This document shows, one piece after another, positions 54,610 to 63,980 of a stretch of DNA of 64,000 nucleotides. How positions within the stretch are numbered: the stretch's first letter is position 1; each line of letters starts with the position of its first letter. This DNA comes from CAYVQF01 sp964454015. Its GTDB lineage: Bacteria; Myxococcota_A; Bradymonadia; UBA4248. Location of the stretch: contig CAYVQF010000019.1 of NCBI GenBank assembly GCA_964454015.1, positions 19,900 through 83,899 on the forward strand, written 5' to 3'. The translations under genes and the position numbers were made by a program. The notes under the pieces were generated by a model, which saw only the letters and a list, made by a program, of their open reading frames with translations, did no database searches and was not told the DNA's origin.

Positions 54610-55866
54610 TCAGGCGCCTGTCTCAGTGCAAGGCGAGGCTTCTACCACCGCCATGCCTGCCTCTAACACTTTTTCCGCCAACCTGGAAAGGCCCAAGCAC
54701 GACCACTCTGTCCGCCCCAACCATTGCCAACCACCGTAGCCCGGCGCCGCCACCCGAGACCCGCCCACGACGCGCCCATCCACCCGCAACACCCAAGGCC
54801 ACACCCGCATCCGCAGGTGGGTAAACTCGTGCCGCACCGGACCCAGACCCGCAGCCAACCGACACCTCCGCGCCAGGCCCACAACGCTGCTCTGGATCCA
54901 CGCCTCCATGGACGCACGCGCTTGCTCCGCCTCCACCTGCATCTGGCGCGGCGTCTCCGCGCCGCGCCCCACCACCTCAGAGCGCGACAACTCCACCATG
55001 GGTGGTTCCCACAGAGCACCTAGCAGCGCCCCGGAACGGCGCTCACCGAGCAGCACCCGCCCCGCGCCATCCACCACCACCAACGCCGCCACCACTACCA
55101 AACGCCGCTTGACCTTGGCCTTGCCCAGAGGAAAGGACTCGGCATCGCCCGACGCCGCGGCCATGCAGCTCGGCAACAACGGGCAAGCCCCGCAGCGAGG
55201 TCCGCGTGGGGTGCACACACCAGACCCGAGATCCATCAAGCCCTGGTTCAGCTCACCCGCTGGCCCCGGCGCCACCAAGGCACTGGCCACCTGCCACAGC
55301 GTCCGCAAGCCACAGCCCCGATCCACGGCACAGCCCAAGGCACACCACCGGCTCAACACCCGTGCCACGTTGCCGTCGACCGCCGCCACATCGCGCCCAA
55401 AGGCTATCGACGCGATCGCCCCCGCCGTGTAAGGACCCACCCCAGGCAGCGTCTGCAGGAGCCCCGGCTCACTCGGCAGCTCGCCCCCGAATCGCGCCAC
55501 CACCTGCCGCGCCCCTGACCACAACGCCCGCGCCCGCCGGTAATAGCCCAGACCCGACCACAGGGCCAACACCTCAGCCTCCTCTGCCTGCGCCACGTCG
55601 GCCAATGTCGGGAATCGCGCCAGCCAGCGCGCGTAGTAGTCACATACGGTCGCCACCTGGGTCTGCTGAAGCATCAACTCCGAAACCCACACATGGTAAG
55701 GCGTGGGCTGCTCGCGCCATGGCAGCACGCGCCGATGCACACCATACCACGCCAAAAGCGCCTCCCGCCCCATCGCCAAACGCGCCGCATCCCTGTGGCA
55801 AGACCTCGCCACCTCGGCGCAAGCCACACACCCCGACCTTGCATTGCCACCCCTCTCCTCTTTCAC
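54610..55866 (-). CDS. mutY: A/G-specific adenine glycosylase MutY
   Basis: 418 residues. Removes adenine mispaired with 8-oxoguanine. Catalytic Glu 63 lies in V-S-E-L-M-L-Q-Q-T-Q-V and Asp 164 in A-V-D-G-N-V-A-R-V-L. The helix-hairpin-helix is L-P-G-V-G-P-Y-T-A-G-A-I. The iron-sulfur loop is C218-x6-C225-x2-C228-x5-C234. A C-terminal NUDIX-like domain (R-V-L-L-G-E-R-R, then H-E-F-T-H-L-R-M) recognises 8-oxoG. The start is GTG 55866, because GGGAGG lies six bases upstream; it gives a 30-residue N-terminal extension with three Cys not found in typical MutY. ATG 55773 is the alternative. Confidence 0.94.
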   Translation of the reverse strand: MKEERGGNARSGCVACAEVARSCHRDAARLAMGREALLAWYGVHRRVLPWREQPTPYHVWVSELMLQQTQVATVCDYYARWLARFPTLADVAQAEEAEVLALWSGLGYYRRARALWSGARQVVARFGGELPSEPGLLQTLPGVGPYTAGAIASIAFGRDVAAVDGNVARVLSRWCALGCAVDRGCGLRTLWQVASALVAPGPAGELNQGLMDLGSGVCTPRGPRCGACPLLPSCMAAASGDAESFPLGKAKVKRRLVVVAALVVVDGAGRVLLGERRSGALLGALWEPPMVELSRSEVVGRGAETPRQMQVEAEQARASMEAWIQSSVVGLARRCRLAAGLGPVRHEFTHLRMRVWPWVLRVDGRVVGGSRVAAPGYGGWQWLGRTEWSCLGLSRLAEKVLEAGMAVVEASPCTETGA

Positions 55867-56131
55867 ACTCGACCTCCCTCGCCCTGGCCACCGCCACAGC
55901 CTCTACCAGAACAGCCTCGACCATGCCCCCTTTTCGGCAGCCACACATCCCAACCCACCATCACAACCGAGTTCCCCCAGAGAAGCCCAGCGTGTCAGAC
56001 ATCCACCGTGGAGGTGTACACTTGGAACACAAAAAACCACCCCTTACCTTGACACTCCCCGCCACCTCCCTGACCTTGGCCGCGACCGCGGCGGCCCAGA
56101 CCGCGCGCCCCCCTACTATGGAGAAAGCCCC

Positions 56132-57334
56132 ATGCACCTAACCAGCATCGGACCTGTCGAAGGAGGACCCAACGCTTTGCTCGCCAAAGTGCGCGAGGCC
56201 CTCACTACCCTGGAGGGGAGCGAACGCCAAGAGGTGCGCCTCGCCATCCTCTACCTCCCCTTTGCCGCCGATCACAACGCCTACCTGCGTGGCCTGCGCA
56301 TGCTCCTCACCTGCCCGATCATGGGTGCCACCACTGGCGGCGCGGCCTTCACCGAGAGAGGTGTCTCCTCCAAGGGGGCGGTCCTCGGACTCATCACCGG
56401 TGCCGTTGAGATCACCTGCACCGTCGCCAGAGACATCAGCCCTGACGACATGCAACCCCTCGAGGCTGCCCTCCAGAGTCTCCCGCGACACCTCGGTAAA
56501 CACCAGACCGTGCTGACCTTGGCCGACCCCTTCGCCGTCGACGGCGAGGTCTTGGCACGCACCTTGCGCCGCTCCACCCAGTCGAGCTGCCAACACCTCG
56601 GCGGCACGGCAGGCGACAACTGGAGCTTCGTCCAGCCCCTGGTCTTCTTCAACACCGAGGTCCTCAGCCGCGCCGCCGTCGTCGCCTCTTTTGGCACCGA
56701 CGCACCCATGGTCGGCGGCTTTCGCCACGGCTGGTGCCCGGCCCTCGATCACGCCAACACCGTCACCAAAGCCAGCGGCTCTACCCTCTTCGAGTTGGAT
56801 CACCGCCCGGCCCTCGCCGTGTATATCGAGGCCCTGCAAAAAGCCGGCATCGTCAATGACCAAAGCCCCTACGAGCACATCGTCCATACCACCAACATCG
56901 AAGAAATCATTGGCAAACTCGCCATTCACTCCCTCGGCATGCGCTCCATCTTCAGCGATGAGATGCGCGTGCGCACCCCCATGAGCATCGACATCACCAG
57001 CGGCAGCATCCAACTGGCCGGCGCCATCCCGGAAGGTGCGACCGTCACCGTCTTGACCGCCGAACCCGACACCCTCATCGCTGCCGCCACCGAGGTCGCT
57101 CAGAGCGTCTATGGGGCGCTGCAGCGCGAAAATCGGCAGCCCAAGGGCGCCTTGGTGGTCAACTGCGCTGGCCGTAACGGACTGCTCAAAGAGCGATTCG
57201 TCGAGGAGGTCTTCGCCCTCGACAACGGCACTCAAGTGCCCATGATCGGCTTCACCAGCTATGGCGAAGTCGCCCGACTCCAAGGCAAGATCGAAGGCTT
57301 CCACAACACCACCGTCGTCTTGGCCGCCTGGTAG
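56132..57334 (+). CDS. FIST-domain sensory protein
   Basis: 400 residues from ATG 56132, with GGAG eight bases upstream. It has FIST_N features (G-A-T-T-G-G-A-A-F-T, then A-V-V-A-S-F-G and V-G-G-F-R-H-G-W) and a FIST_C domain ending V-N-C-A-G-R-N-G-L-L and I-G-F-T-S-Y-G-E-V. FIST proteins are predicted intracellular small-ligand sensors, usually coupled to kinases or cyclases; here it stands alone, with no output domain. The region upstream is shared with the divergent mutY. Confidence 0.87.
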   Translation: MHLTSIGPVEGGPNALLAKVREALTTLEGSERQEVRLAILYLPFAADHNAYLRGLRMLLTCPIMGATTGGAAFTERGVSSKGAVLGLITGAVEITCTVARDISPDDMQPLEAALQSLPRHLGKHQTVLTLADPFAVDGEVLARTLRRSTQSSCQHLGGTAGDNWSFVQPLVFFNTEVLSRAAVVASFGTDAPMVGGFRHGWCPALDHANTVTKASGSTLFELDHRPALAVYIEALQKAGIVNDQSPYEHIVHTTNIEEIIGKLAIHSLGMRSIFSDEMRVRTPMSIDITSGSIQLAGAIPEGATVTVLTAEPDTLIAAATEVAQSVYGALQRENRQPKGALVVNCAGRNGLLKERFVEEVFALDNGTQVPMIGFTSYGEVARLQGKIEGFHNTTVVLAAW

Positions 57335-57471
57335 ACCCCACCCAACATCGCCAACGCACCCCTTGCACCAAGCCACGCCACTTGGCTAAGTGGGAAGCAA
57401 GCAGCGCCGACGCGACGGGGCCCACCCGCCGCGTCGCGCACCCCTGCGCGCCCCACCGGCGAGAGGTCGTC

Positions 57472-58206
57472 ATGCCCTGGCTGCGGATGCTCAAAGACGA
57501 GAAGAACAAGGTTTATGTCGAGGTAGGTCCCGATGGCACATGCCCCCCCGAAGACGCACCTTGCCCCTACCGCTACCGCTTAGAAGACACCCGCGAGTAC
57601 ACCGCCCGGCCCTTCAGCCTCTCCCCCATCCCGGGCGAGACCCCTCTCGACATCCCTGTCCCCCCTTCGCCGAAGAAGAGAAAGGCCGCCCCCAACGCGC
57701 CCCAACCCGACGCCAGCGAGACCGCCATCCCCACTGCCACCCACCTGAACGGGCGCATCATCGAGGCCTACACCGATGGCGGCTGCGACCCCAACCCTGG
57801 CCCGGCCGGCCTCGGCGTCGTGCTCTTGGCCGGGCCCCACCGCCTCGATATCTGGGAGTACCTCGGCCAGGCTACCAACAACATCGCCGAGCTGACCGCC
57901 ATCCTCAGGGCCCTCGAGGCGGTCAAGAAACCCGATCTGCCACTGCGCATCTACACCGACTCAGCCTATGCCATTGGCGTCCTCAACGGGCACATGAAGG
58001 CCAAGGCCAATCAAGAACTCATCGGCCACATCCGCAACAAGATGGCAGGCTTTCCCCACCTCGAGCTTGTCAAAGTCAAAGCCCACGCTGGCATCCTATA
58101 CAACGAAGCGGCCGACCAGCTCGCCACCCGTGCCCTCACGACCCAAAGCAGCGGCCAACGACGCCACCCACCTTCGCCCAAGAAAGAAGCGCCAGCCATC
58201 CCCTGA
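57472..58206 (+). CDS. Ribonuclease HI with N-terminal extension
   Basis: 244 residues from ATG 57472, with AGAGG six bases away. Residues 95-225 are RNase HI: catalytic D102 (Y-T-D-G-G), E140 (N-I-A-E-L-T-A), D163 (Y-T-D-S-A-Y-A) and D215 (N-E-A-A-D-Q-L-A). It cleaves the RNA strand of RNA-DNA hybrids. The 90-residue extension is not the eukaryotic hybrid-binding domain. It contains Y-V-E-V-G-P-D-G-T-C-P and P-Y-R-Y-R-L-E-D-T-R, then a Pro/Lys linker. A basic tail follows the core. Archaeal-type short RNase HI sequences show a similar core. Confidence 0.9.
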   Translation: MPWLRMLKDEKNKVYVEVGPDGTCPPEDAPCPYRYRLEDTREYTARPFSLSPIPGETPLDIPVPPSPKKRKAAPNAPQPDASETAIPTATHLNGRIIEAYTDGGCDPNPGPAGLGVVLLAGPHRLDIWEYLGQATNNIAELTAILRALEAVKKPDLPLRIYTDSAYAIGVLNGHMKAKANQELIGHIRNKMAGFPHLELVKVKAHAGILYNEAADQLATRALTTQSSGQRRHPPSPKKEAPAIP

Positions 58207-58269
58207 CGCCAACCCTTCCCGGCGCCCTCTTCTCCGCGACCACATCAAGGGAATGCACGTCGGGTCGCG

Positions 58270-60237
58270 CTACTTCTTGGGGTAGAGCACCAGCCGCGTA
58301 CCTGTGCGGATGGTGCCGTTCTTGTCGAGGTTGTTCCACTCGATGATCTGCTTCACCGTCACACCGTGGCGCTTGGCGATGCTGCTCACAGTGTCACCGC
58401 GCTTGACCGAATAGCCCACCCCGCGCGGGCTCGAAGCCCGAGTCGACGCCGACAGCGCTTCGTGCGCCTCCGAACCAATCGCGATGGCCTTGACCTCGTC
58501 CTCGGTCATCAACATCGTGCCGCTGACGTCGAAACCCGCAGGCAAGAAGAGCTGCAGCCCCATCCCGCTCCGCAGCTTCGCCGCCAAATCCAAGTCGTTC
58601 CACAGCGCGATCTGGTTGGGGCGCAGGTCGAAGGCCTGGGCGATCTCCTCCACCTTGTCACCAGCGTTGACATGGTAGAGATAGCGGACCCGATCCGTAA
58701 ACTGAAAATCTTGATTCGGCACCAGAACATAGCCTTTCTGAACCGCCGCTTTGGCCGACTTGTCCGAGCCCAAGGCTTTGCTTGGTACGATGATCTCCGC
58801 ACCATAGGGCGCGCGCTCGTTGCGGCTGTAGCCGTTGACCTGACGCAGCAACCGCGCCGGCACCTCGAGCTCCGCCGCCAGCATCTCGATGGTCTGACCG
58901 AACTTCAGCCGAACCCTCTGGTGATCCTTGCCATAGAGCTCGCTCACCCTGTCGAAGCGCTCCACGAACTCTGCCGCGCTCCCTGCCGGGAGACGCAAGG
59001 TGTAAGCGCTCACCCCAGGCGGGGTCTCGCCCTTGAGCAGCTCGGGGTTGTACTCCTCCAGGGTCGCCAGGTCAGTCCCCGCCGCATCGGCCAGCAGCGC
59101 CAAGCGCAGGCCCCCAGGCACATCGACCTCGTCAAAGGTCCACGCTGGCTCCATGACCAAACCATCGAAGCCAAAAACCCGGGGATTCTTGGCGATCATC
59201 GCCGCCGCCAGGATCTTCGGTACATAGCGGCGCGTCTCGTCATACATGGCTCCATAGGCCACCAGCTTGAAATAATCGTTGGTGTTATAGAGGCCAATGG
59301 CTTTGGAAACCGTCCCCGAGCCACCGTTGTAAGCCGCCATCGCCAGCGGCCATGAACCAAAGCGATCCTTTTGTCGCTTCAGATAGCGCGCTGCCGTCCG
59401 CGTCGCTTTGAAGGGATCCAAGCGCTCATCGACATAGGCGTCGATCTTCAACCCCATGTCCACCGCCGTACCGGGAATGAACTGCCACATCCCCGCCGCA
59501 TTCGCAGGGCTCTTGACCTTGGTCCGGTAGCCGCTCTCGATCATGGCCAGGTAAAAGAGGTCACTCGGCACCCCCTCCTCCTCCAGGATCCGGGTCAGCG
59601 CAGGCCGCCATTTGCCCGAACGCTGCAGCCACACCTTGAGCGTGCGCGAACCCGGCGCCGTATAAAGAGCCAAATACTCCTGCACCGCTGGCTCGCTCGC
59701 ACAATCCAAGCCCAAGGGAAGCAGAAGATCCTTCGACTGACTTCCCGCCGCATAGGGTGCAAGATCCCGTCGCACTTGATCCAGCGCCCCCTCCAAGCTG
59801 GGGTTGACGTGAAGCTGCAGGCCCTGATTCGCCTTGGGCGCCGCTGCTCCCTCGCGCTCTCGCGTCAGCAAACGCACCGCCGGCTCACCCGACAAGGCCA
59901 AACGGTCGTGGGCCGGCACCCCAAAGCCCATCTCCAGTAACTCCACCCGCGCCTCTGAACTCGAAATCAACTCCCGCTCCAGGACCCGCATGTTGTCCAG
60001 CTCGTCGTAGTCGCGAACGCTGTCTTCTGCCACCAAATGTCGCGACTGCGCCGCGGCAATCTCGGCCTCGCTCTCCTCGAGCAAAGCCTCGATGGCAGCC
60101 TGCAACTCGTCGGGCGCCAGCGACGCCTCGTCTTCGCCATGGGCAGTGCTCACCAGGGCGAAACTCAGGGGCACCAACAACGCGAACCACAGCCCGCGTT
60201 GGCACGAATGGGGGGGCTTGGGGCACTCCATGGCCAT
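58270..60237 (-). CDS. MltD-like lytic murein transglycosylase with LysM repeats
   Basis: 655 residues from ATG 60237 (AGGAG upstream); a signal peptide (L-W-F-A-L-L-V-P-L-S-F-A-L-V-S-T-A-H-G) follows. Residues about 20-210 are helical and lack a known domain. The SLT catalytic region holds Glu 234 in M-I-E-S-G-Y, then A-A-G-M-W-Q-F-I-P-G-T-A and M-A-A-Y-N-G-G. Two or three LysM units (Y-H-V-N-A-G-D-K-V-E-E-I-A-Q, Y-S-V-K-R-G-D-T-V-S-S-I-A-K) end the protein. It cuts peptidoglycan to anhydromuropeptides in the periplasm. Confidence 0.93.
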   Translation of the reverse strand: MAMECPKPPHSCQRGLWFALLVPLSFALVSTAHGEDEASLAPDELQAAIEALLEESEAEIAAAQSRHLVAEDSVRDYDELDNMRVLERELISSSEARVELLEMGFGVPAHDRLALSGEPAVRLLTREREGAAAPKANQGLQLHVNPSLEGALDQVRRDLAPYAAGSQSKDLLLPLGLDCASEPAVQEYLALYTAPGSRTLKVWLQRSGKWRPALTRILEEEGVPSDLFYLAMIESGYRTKVKSPANAAGMWQFIPGTAVDMGLKIDAYVDERLDPFKATRTAARYLKRQKDRFGSWPLAMAAYNGGSGTVSKAIGLYNTNDYFKLVAYGAMYDETRRYVPKILAAAMIAKNPRVFGFDGLVMEPAWTFDEVDVPGGLRLALLADAAGTDLATLEEYNPELLKGETPPGVSAYTLRLPAGSAAEFVERFDRVSELYGKDHQRVRLKFGQTIEMLAAELEVPARLLRQVNGYSRNERAPYGAEIIVPSKALGSDKSAKAAVQKGYVLVPNQDFQFTDRVRYLYHVNAGDKVEEIAQAFDLRPNQIALWNDLDLAAKLRSGMGLQLFLPAGFDVSGTMLMTEDEVKAIAIGSEAHEALSASTRASSPRGVGYSVKRGDTVSSIAKRHGVTVKQIIEWNNLDKNGTIRTGTRLVLYPKK

Positions 60238-60430
60238 CCTCGCTTTCTCCTGCTTGCCTGCCTTGACGTTGCGCTCACCCAAAGGTGAGTGAGCTCGGCG
60301 CCACCTGCCGTGGGACACCGCGCAGCGCCGTGAAACGACGCCGCTCGCCCGCAATGTAGCAGATCCGCGCCGCAACGCAAAATCCAGCCCCCTTTCTCAC
60401 TGGTCCCCAAATAACGGCGCGACCCTGCCA

Positions 60431-61162
60431 TCATTCCAGCTTCGTGCACACCACCCGGATCGAGTCCAGTACCGCGCCAGAGCGCCCTTCGATTCCAGTC
60501 ATAACAAAGCCCGCTGGACACAAGAGCGTAAAAATCTTCCCCCCAGAACCACCGGCAAAATCCGACTTGTGCGGCGTCCCGCTCAGCACCGCACCACCGC
60601 CGCCACCACCGCCGCCGCCGCCATGCAAATCCTTGTTGCGCGCGTGCTGGTTGAACTGATCCACCAAGGAAGCTGGCGCAAAATCATTGGGCCCAAAGCC
60701 ACCCAGCGTCGCCGCATCACCAGCGCGCTCGGCATACTCCACGTTCGCCGACAACAACGACGGGCCCGCCACCCGCACCTGATCCGAGACCACCTTCGCC
60801 CGGATGGGCTGCCGCACCAGCTCCGTCCCGTTCAGCTCCACCCCCAAATACACCGTCTCATCGGCTGCCCGCTTGGGCAAGCTCTCCTGGCGCCCCAAAA
60901 TGATGATGTAGTTGCCATCCACCACCGACACGAAGTGGCTCTCCGACCACATCGCCTTCTTGCCCTTCTCTTCAGGATATATCTTGAACAGCAACGGAAA
61001 AACTCCCGCCACCGGCGCCGCGTCTTGGTCGATGAACTCGCCGGCATAGACCAACTCGTAGCGGGCGCCCCCGCCGCTGCTCTCCTCACCCTGAACGCGG
61101 CTCGAAGCCAACCCCAAGGTCAGCAACTGCGACAACACCAATGCAACCACGACTCTCTTCAT
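60431..61162 (-). CDS. Secreted protein with poly-Gly hinge, unknown function
   Basis: 243 residues from ATG 61162; the upstream frame is open but Cys-rich and lacks a signal. The signal peptide is M-K-R-V-V-V-A-L-V-L-S-Q-L-L-T-L-G-L-A. The mature part begins Y-E-L-V-Y-A-G-E-F-I-D, a beta-rich domain with W-S-E-S-H-F-V-S-V-V-D-G-N-Y, typical of repeat-containing trimeric or tail-fibre-like surface proteins. Ten consecutive Gly precede a short C-terminal domain with two Cys. No family is firmly recognised. Confidence 0.72.
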   Translation of the reverse strand: MKRVVVALVLSQLLTLGLASSRVQGEESSGGGARYELVYAGEFIDQDAAPVAGVFPLLFKIYPEEKGKKAMWSESHFVSVVDGNYIIILGRQESLPKRAADETVYLGVELNGTELVRQPIRAKVVSDQVRVAGPSLLSANVEYAERAGDAATLGGFGPNDFAPASLVDQFNQHARNKDLHGGGGGGGGGGAVLSGTPHKSDFAGGSGGKIFTLLCPAGFVMTGIEGRSGAVLDSIRVVCTKLE

Positions 61163-61537
61163 ACCAACCACGCTCAGCTCATGCGCCTCATCGACGCGTC
61201 TGGTCGCAAAAACGACAGCAACGCAGCGCACGAGCGCCACGGCCTGACAATTTGGCGCACTTGCTTCGCCAGAGCAAGGGGATCGTCGCCGCTCCCTCAT
61301 AACTCCTGCGCACGGTCCTTTATTCTCGCCACAGGCCCTCAGCGAGGACGACCCCAAAACTCACGCCCGACCAGCGATGATGCCGCCATGGCTTGCCCCT
61401 CAGACCACCGGCTCTCGTCCAGCCCCAATAGCCTCGCTGCCACCCCTTTCCCCTCCGCTGCGGCGCCGCTAACATTCGCCATAGTCCCTTCTCCGCGCCA
61501 AGCACTTGGTGCGCAACTTCGACCTCCTGGAGACCAC
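61163..61537. other. 375-bp divergent intergenic region
   Basis: Between the poly-Gly secreted protein (leftward) and the DUF4832-type lipoprotein (rightward). An imperfect dyad GCGCCAAG/CTTGGTGCGC at 61495-61514 lies just before the lipoprotein ribosome-binding site. No clear promoter or coding region is seen. Confidence 0.6.
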
Positions 61538-63127
61538 ATGTCCAGCCACCACCGACGCATGAGCCTCTTCCTCGTCTTCGCTATCACCGGCTTCACACTC
61601 GGCTGCGATGACAGCGCCAAGAACCAGCCCACCCTGCCCGACAGCGACGCCTCGGATCAACAGGAGCTCAGCACAACCGACACCGACACCGACACGGTCC
61701 CTCCGCAAGACCTCACCGAAATACCCCCCCAAGACCTCACCGAAATACCCCCCCAAGACCTCACCGACGACGCGCCCGAACCCTGGCAGGATCCACCCAC
61801 GACCACCCTGACATTCAACCCCAGCGACGAGGTCTTTCTCAACCCCGAACGCGGCTTCTACCGCTACGCCAACCTGCACACCACCCGAGATTTCCGCTAC
61901 GTCCGCGCCGCAGGCAGCACCCTCGCCCACGCTTATGTGCGCCTCGATGCCTACCGCAGCAGCGATATCCCCCAAGGCTTCCTCGACGACATCAGCGCCG
62001 GGCTCGCCGCAGCACGCCACGACGGCATCAAGATCATCCTCCGCTTTGCCTACAACTTCGGCCCTTACCCCAACAGTGAACCCGACACCAGCCTCGACTG
62101 GGTCTTGACCCACATCGCCCAACTCACCCCACTGCTCCAGGACAACGCTGACGTCATCGCTGTGGTCCAGGCCGGCTTCATCGGTGCGTGGGGAGAGTGG
62201 CACACCTCTACCAGCGGGCTCCTCGATGCGCCGAACACCAAGTACACCATCCTCGAGACCCTCCTCCAGGCCCTGCCCACCGACCGCATGGTCCAGCTTC
62301 GCTACCCCAAGCACAAAAAAGACCGCTACGGAGATCCCCTCACACCGGCGCAAGCATTCACCGCTACCGCTGCCGCGCGCATCGGCCACCACAACGACTG
62401 CTTCCTCTCAGGAGACCTCGACGTCGGCACCTACCCCTGGGGACAGGATCCAGAACCTTGGAAAGACTATCTCGCCCAAGACACCCGCTTCGTACCCATG
62501 GGCGGCGAAACCTGCGAACCCTACCCGCCGCGGTCCGAGTGCCCATCGGCCCTTGCCGAAATGGCCCGCCTCAACTTCTCCTACATCAACCACGACTATC
62601 ACCCCGACATCGTCGCCACCTGGCAAGCACAAGGCTGCTACGACGCCATCGCTCGCCACATCGGCTATCGCTTCGCCATCCAATCTCTGCGCTACCCCCC
62701 ACACGCCCCCCCAGGAGGCCACATCCCCCTCGCCATCAACCTCCACAACCTGGGCTGGGCCAGCCCCTTCAACCCCCGCCCGGTCTACCTGGTCATCACC
62801 GCCCCGAGCAGCCAGCACTACGCCCTCCTCGTACCCCAATCTCCCACCACCGATCCGCGGCGATGGCTGCCAGGACAAGAGATCGACCTCGACCTCCGCA
62901 TCGCCGTGCCCCAGCAAGCCGCTCCAGGGGACTATCAAATCGCCCTCTGGCTCCCCGACACCGCCCACAGCCTAAGCGACGACCCGCGCTACGCCATCCG
63001 CCTGGCCAACCCCGACATCTGGCAGGCCGAGTCCGGCCTCAACCACCTGGCAACTATCCACCTCGATCCCAGCGCCCCAGGTTCGGTGGACCCTAACCGC
63101 ACGGAATTCGCCCTGGTGGTGGACTAA
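61538..63127 (+). CDS. Lipoprotein with DUF4874/DUF4832-type TIM-barrel-like region
   Basis: 529 residues from ATG 61538, with GGAG upstream; an ATG at 61559 is also possible. The signal peptide has lipobox T-L-G-C. A linker with D-T-D-T-D-T and three P-P-Q-D-L-T repeats follows. From about residue 90 the protein reads F-L-N-P-E-R-G-F-Y-R-Y, then I-I-L-R-F-A-Y-N-F-G, then Q-A-G-F-I-G-A-W-G-E-W-H, then R-Y-P-K-H-K-K-D-R-Y-G, which I recognise as the DUF4874-DUF4832 pair seen in secreted glycosidase-like proteins. A beta-sandwich-like C-terminus ends the protein. W-G-E-W is a plausible active-site loop; the activity is unproven. Confidence 0.83.
   Translation: MSSHHRRMSLFLVFAITGFTLGCDDSAKNQPTLPDSDASDQQELSTTDTDTDTVPPQDLTEIPPQDLTEIPPQDLTDDAPEPWQDPPTTTLTFNPSDEVFLNPERGFYRYANLHTTRDFRYVRAAGSTLAHAYVRLDAYRSSDIPQGFLDDISAGLAAARHDGIKIILRFAYNFGPYPNSEPDTSLDWVLTHIAQLTPLLQDNADVIAVVQAGFIGAWGEWHTSTSGLLDAPNTKYTILETLLQALPTDRMVQLRYPKHKKDRYGDPLTPAQAFTATAAARIGHHNDCFLSGDLDVGTYPWGQDPEPWKDYLAQDTRFVPMGGETCEPYPPRSECPSALAEMARLNFSYINHDYHPDIVATWQAQGCYDAIARHIGYRFAIQSLRYPPHAPPGGHIPLAINLHNLGWASPFNPRPVYLVITAPSSQHYALLVPQSPTTDPRRWLPGQEIDLDLRIAVPQQAAPGDYQIALWLPDTAHSLSDDPRYAIRLANPDIWQAESGLNHLATIHLDPSAPGSVDPNRTEFALVVD
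61706..61768 (+). repeat. 24-bp in-frame tandem repeat in the lipoprotein linker
   Basis: The unit GACCTCACCGAAATAC plus a C7AA run repeats with a 24-bp period at 61709, 61733 and 61757, coding for D-L-T-E-I-P-P-Q. The C7 runs are slippage-prone. Confidence 0.88.
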
Positions 63128-63172
63128 AGTCGCCATAGACCTTCGCCAGCACCCACTACAGTGTCCAACGGA

Positions 63173-63197
63173 CTTCGTGGGTGGCCCGGCCGCGAAG
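63173..63197 (+). other. Hairpin downstream of the DUF4832-type gene
   Basis: CTTCGTGG (63173-63180) pairs with CCGCGAAG (63190-63197), eight pairs with one G-U, nine-base loop. No T-run follows, so an intrinsic terminator is not supported; it may stabilise the transcript end or be REP-like. Confidence 0.4.
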
Positions 63198-63291
63198 CCT
63201 CGGCCGTCTAGGCAACCAGCTCCCTGGCGACTCAGATGCCCCACAGCCCGCCGCACGCACTTCGCCACACCCAGCCGAACGCATCCATGGC

Positions 63292-63786
63292 TCACTGTGC
63301 CACAGAAAGGTCCACCTTGGTGATGGGGTGAGCAGCAATGTAGCGCTGAACTCGACCCAAGGCGAGATGGTGGCAAATGATGCGATCGTGGTAATTGCGG
63401 TGCCACAAACGCCGCAGAGGATGCGGCCAAAGATGTTGCCTGACATCGCGCAGGTAAGCGTTGGTCGTCATCGTTTTGAACCAATGTATCACCTGCGGCA
63501 GAGAGACCCCCGAAGACGCATCCCGCAGGATCACTATCCCATGCATGTGGTCCGGCATGATTACATAGGTGCCCAACGCGACCGAGGGGAACTTTCGCAC
63601 CAACTCCAACCACCATCGCTCAACCATACGCCCCCGAGCGTTGATTTTCACAACACCCTCGGCCACATCCCCCAGCCAAGGCCTGCCTTCCTGCGTACAT
63701 ATCGTGACGAAGTAAACACCCGGACCACAGTAATCGTGGCCCTTTTTCCGAACTGAACGCCGCGATCGTCTTTGGCTATCAAGCAT
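63292..63786 (-). CDS. REP-associated tyrosine transposase (RAYT, Y1_Tnp family)
   Basis: 164 residues. It has Y-F-V-T-I-C-T early, the HUH metal motif M-P-D-H80-M-H82-G, F-K-T-M-T-T-N-A, then L-W-H-R-N-Y132-H-D-R-I-I with the catalytic tyrosine, then Y-I-A-A-H-P. All Y1-transposase hallmarks are in order and the length is normal, so the gene appears intact. Such proteins are usually single-copy domesticated relatives of IS200/IS605 linked with REP palindromes. The sequence upstream (63787-64000) holds direct repeats and a perfect palindrome. Confidence 0.9.
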   Translation of the reverse strand: MLDSQRRSRRSVRKKGHDYCGPGVYFVTICTQEGRPWLGDVAEGVVKINARGRMVERWWLELVRKFPSVALGTYVIMPDHMHGIVILRDASSGVSLPQVIHWFKTMTTNAYLRDVRQHLWPHPLRRLWHRNYHDRIICHHLALGRVQRYIAAHPITKVDLSVAQ

Positions 63787-63863
63787 CTCGCCCTTCCCTA
63801 CATGTGTTTCCGCCCAAATCTCACGCCATACGCATCCAACGCCAAATCAAGCCCAAGAAAGCT

Positions 63864-63912
63864 CCCATGCCAAACCAAGAACACCCATACCATTCCTCAA
63901 AATCAATCCGTA
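63864..63912. repeat. 49-bp direct repeat, copy 1
   Basis: Identical to 63930-63978. The copies are spaced 66 bp start to start. They lie upstream of the RAYT gene. Confidence 0.95.
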
Positions 63913-63929
63913 ACATGGTGCTGTACGAG

Positions 63930-63978
63930 CCCATGCCAAACCAAGAACACCCATACCATTCCTCAAAATCAATCCGTA
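63930..63978. repeat. 49-bp direct repeat, copy 2
   Basis: Perfect copy of 63864-63912. Flanks diverge at once on both sides. The unit carries no obvious inner palindrome and is notably AT-richer than the surroundings. More copies may lie beyond the window. Confidence 0.95.
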
Positions 63979-63980
63979 CC

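Noticed and set aside
56049..56077. Promoter with perfect TTGACA before the FIST gene
   Set aside because: No acceptable -10 at 16-18 bp spacing.
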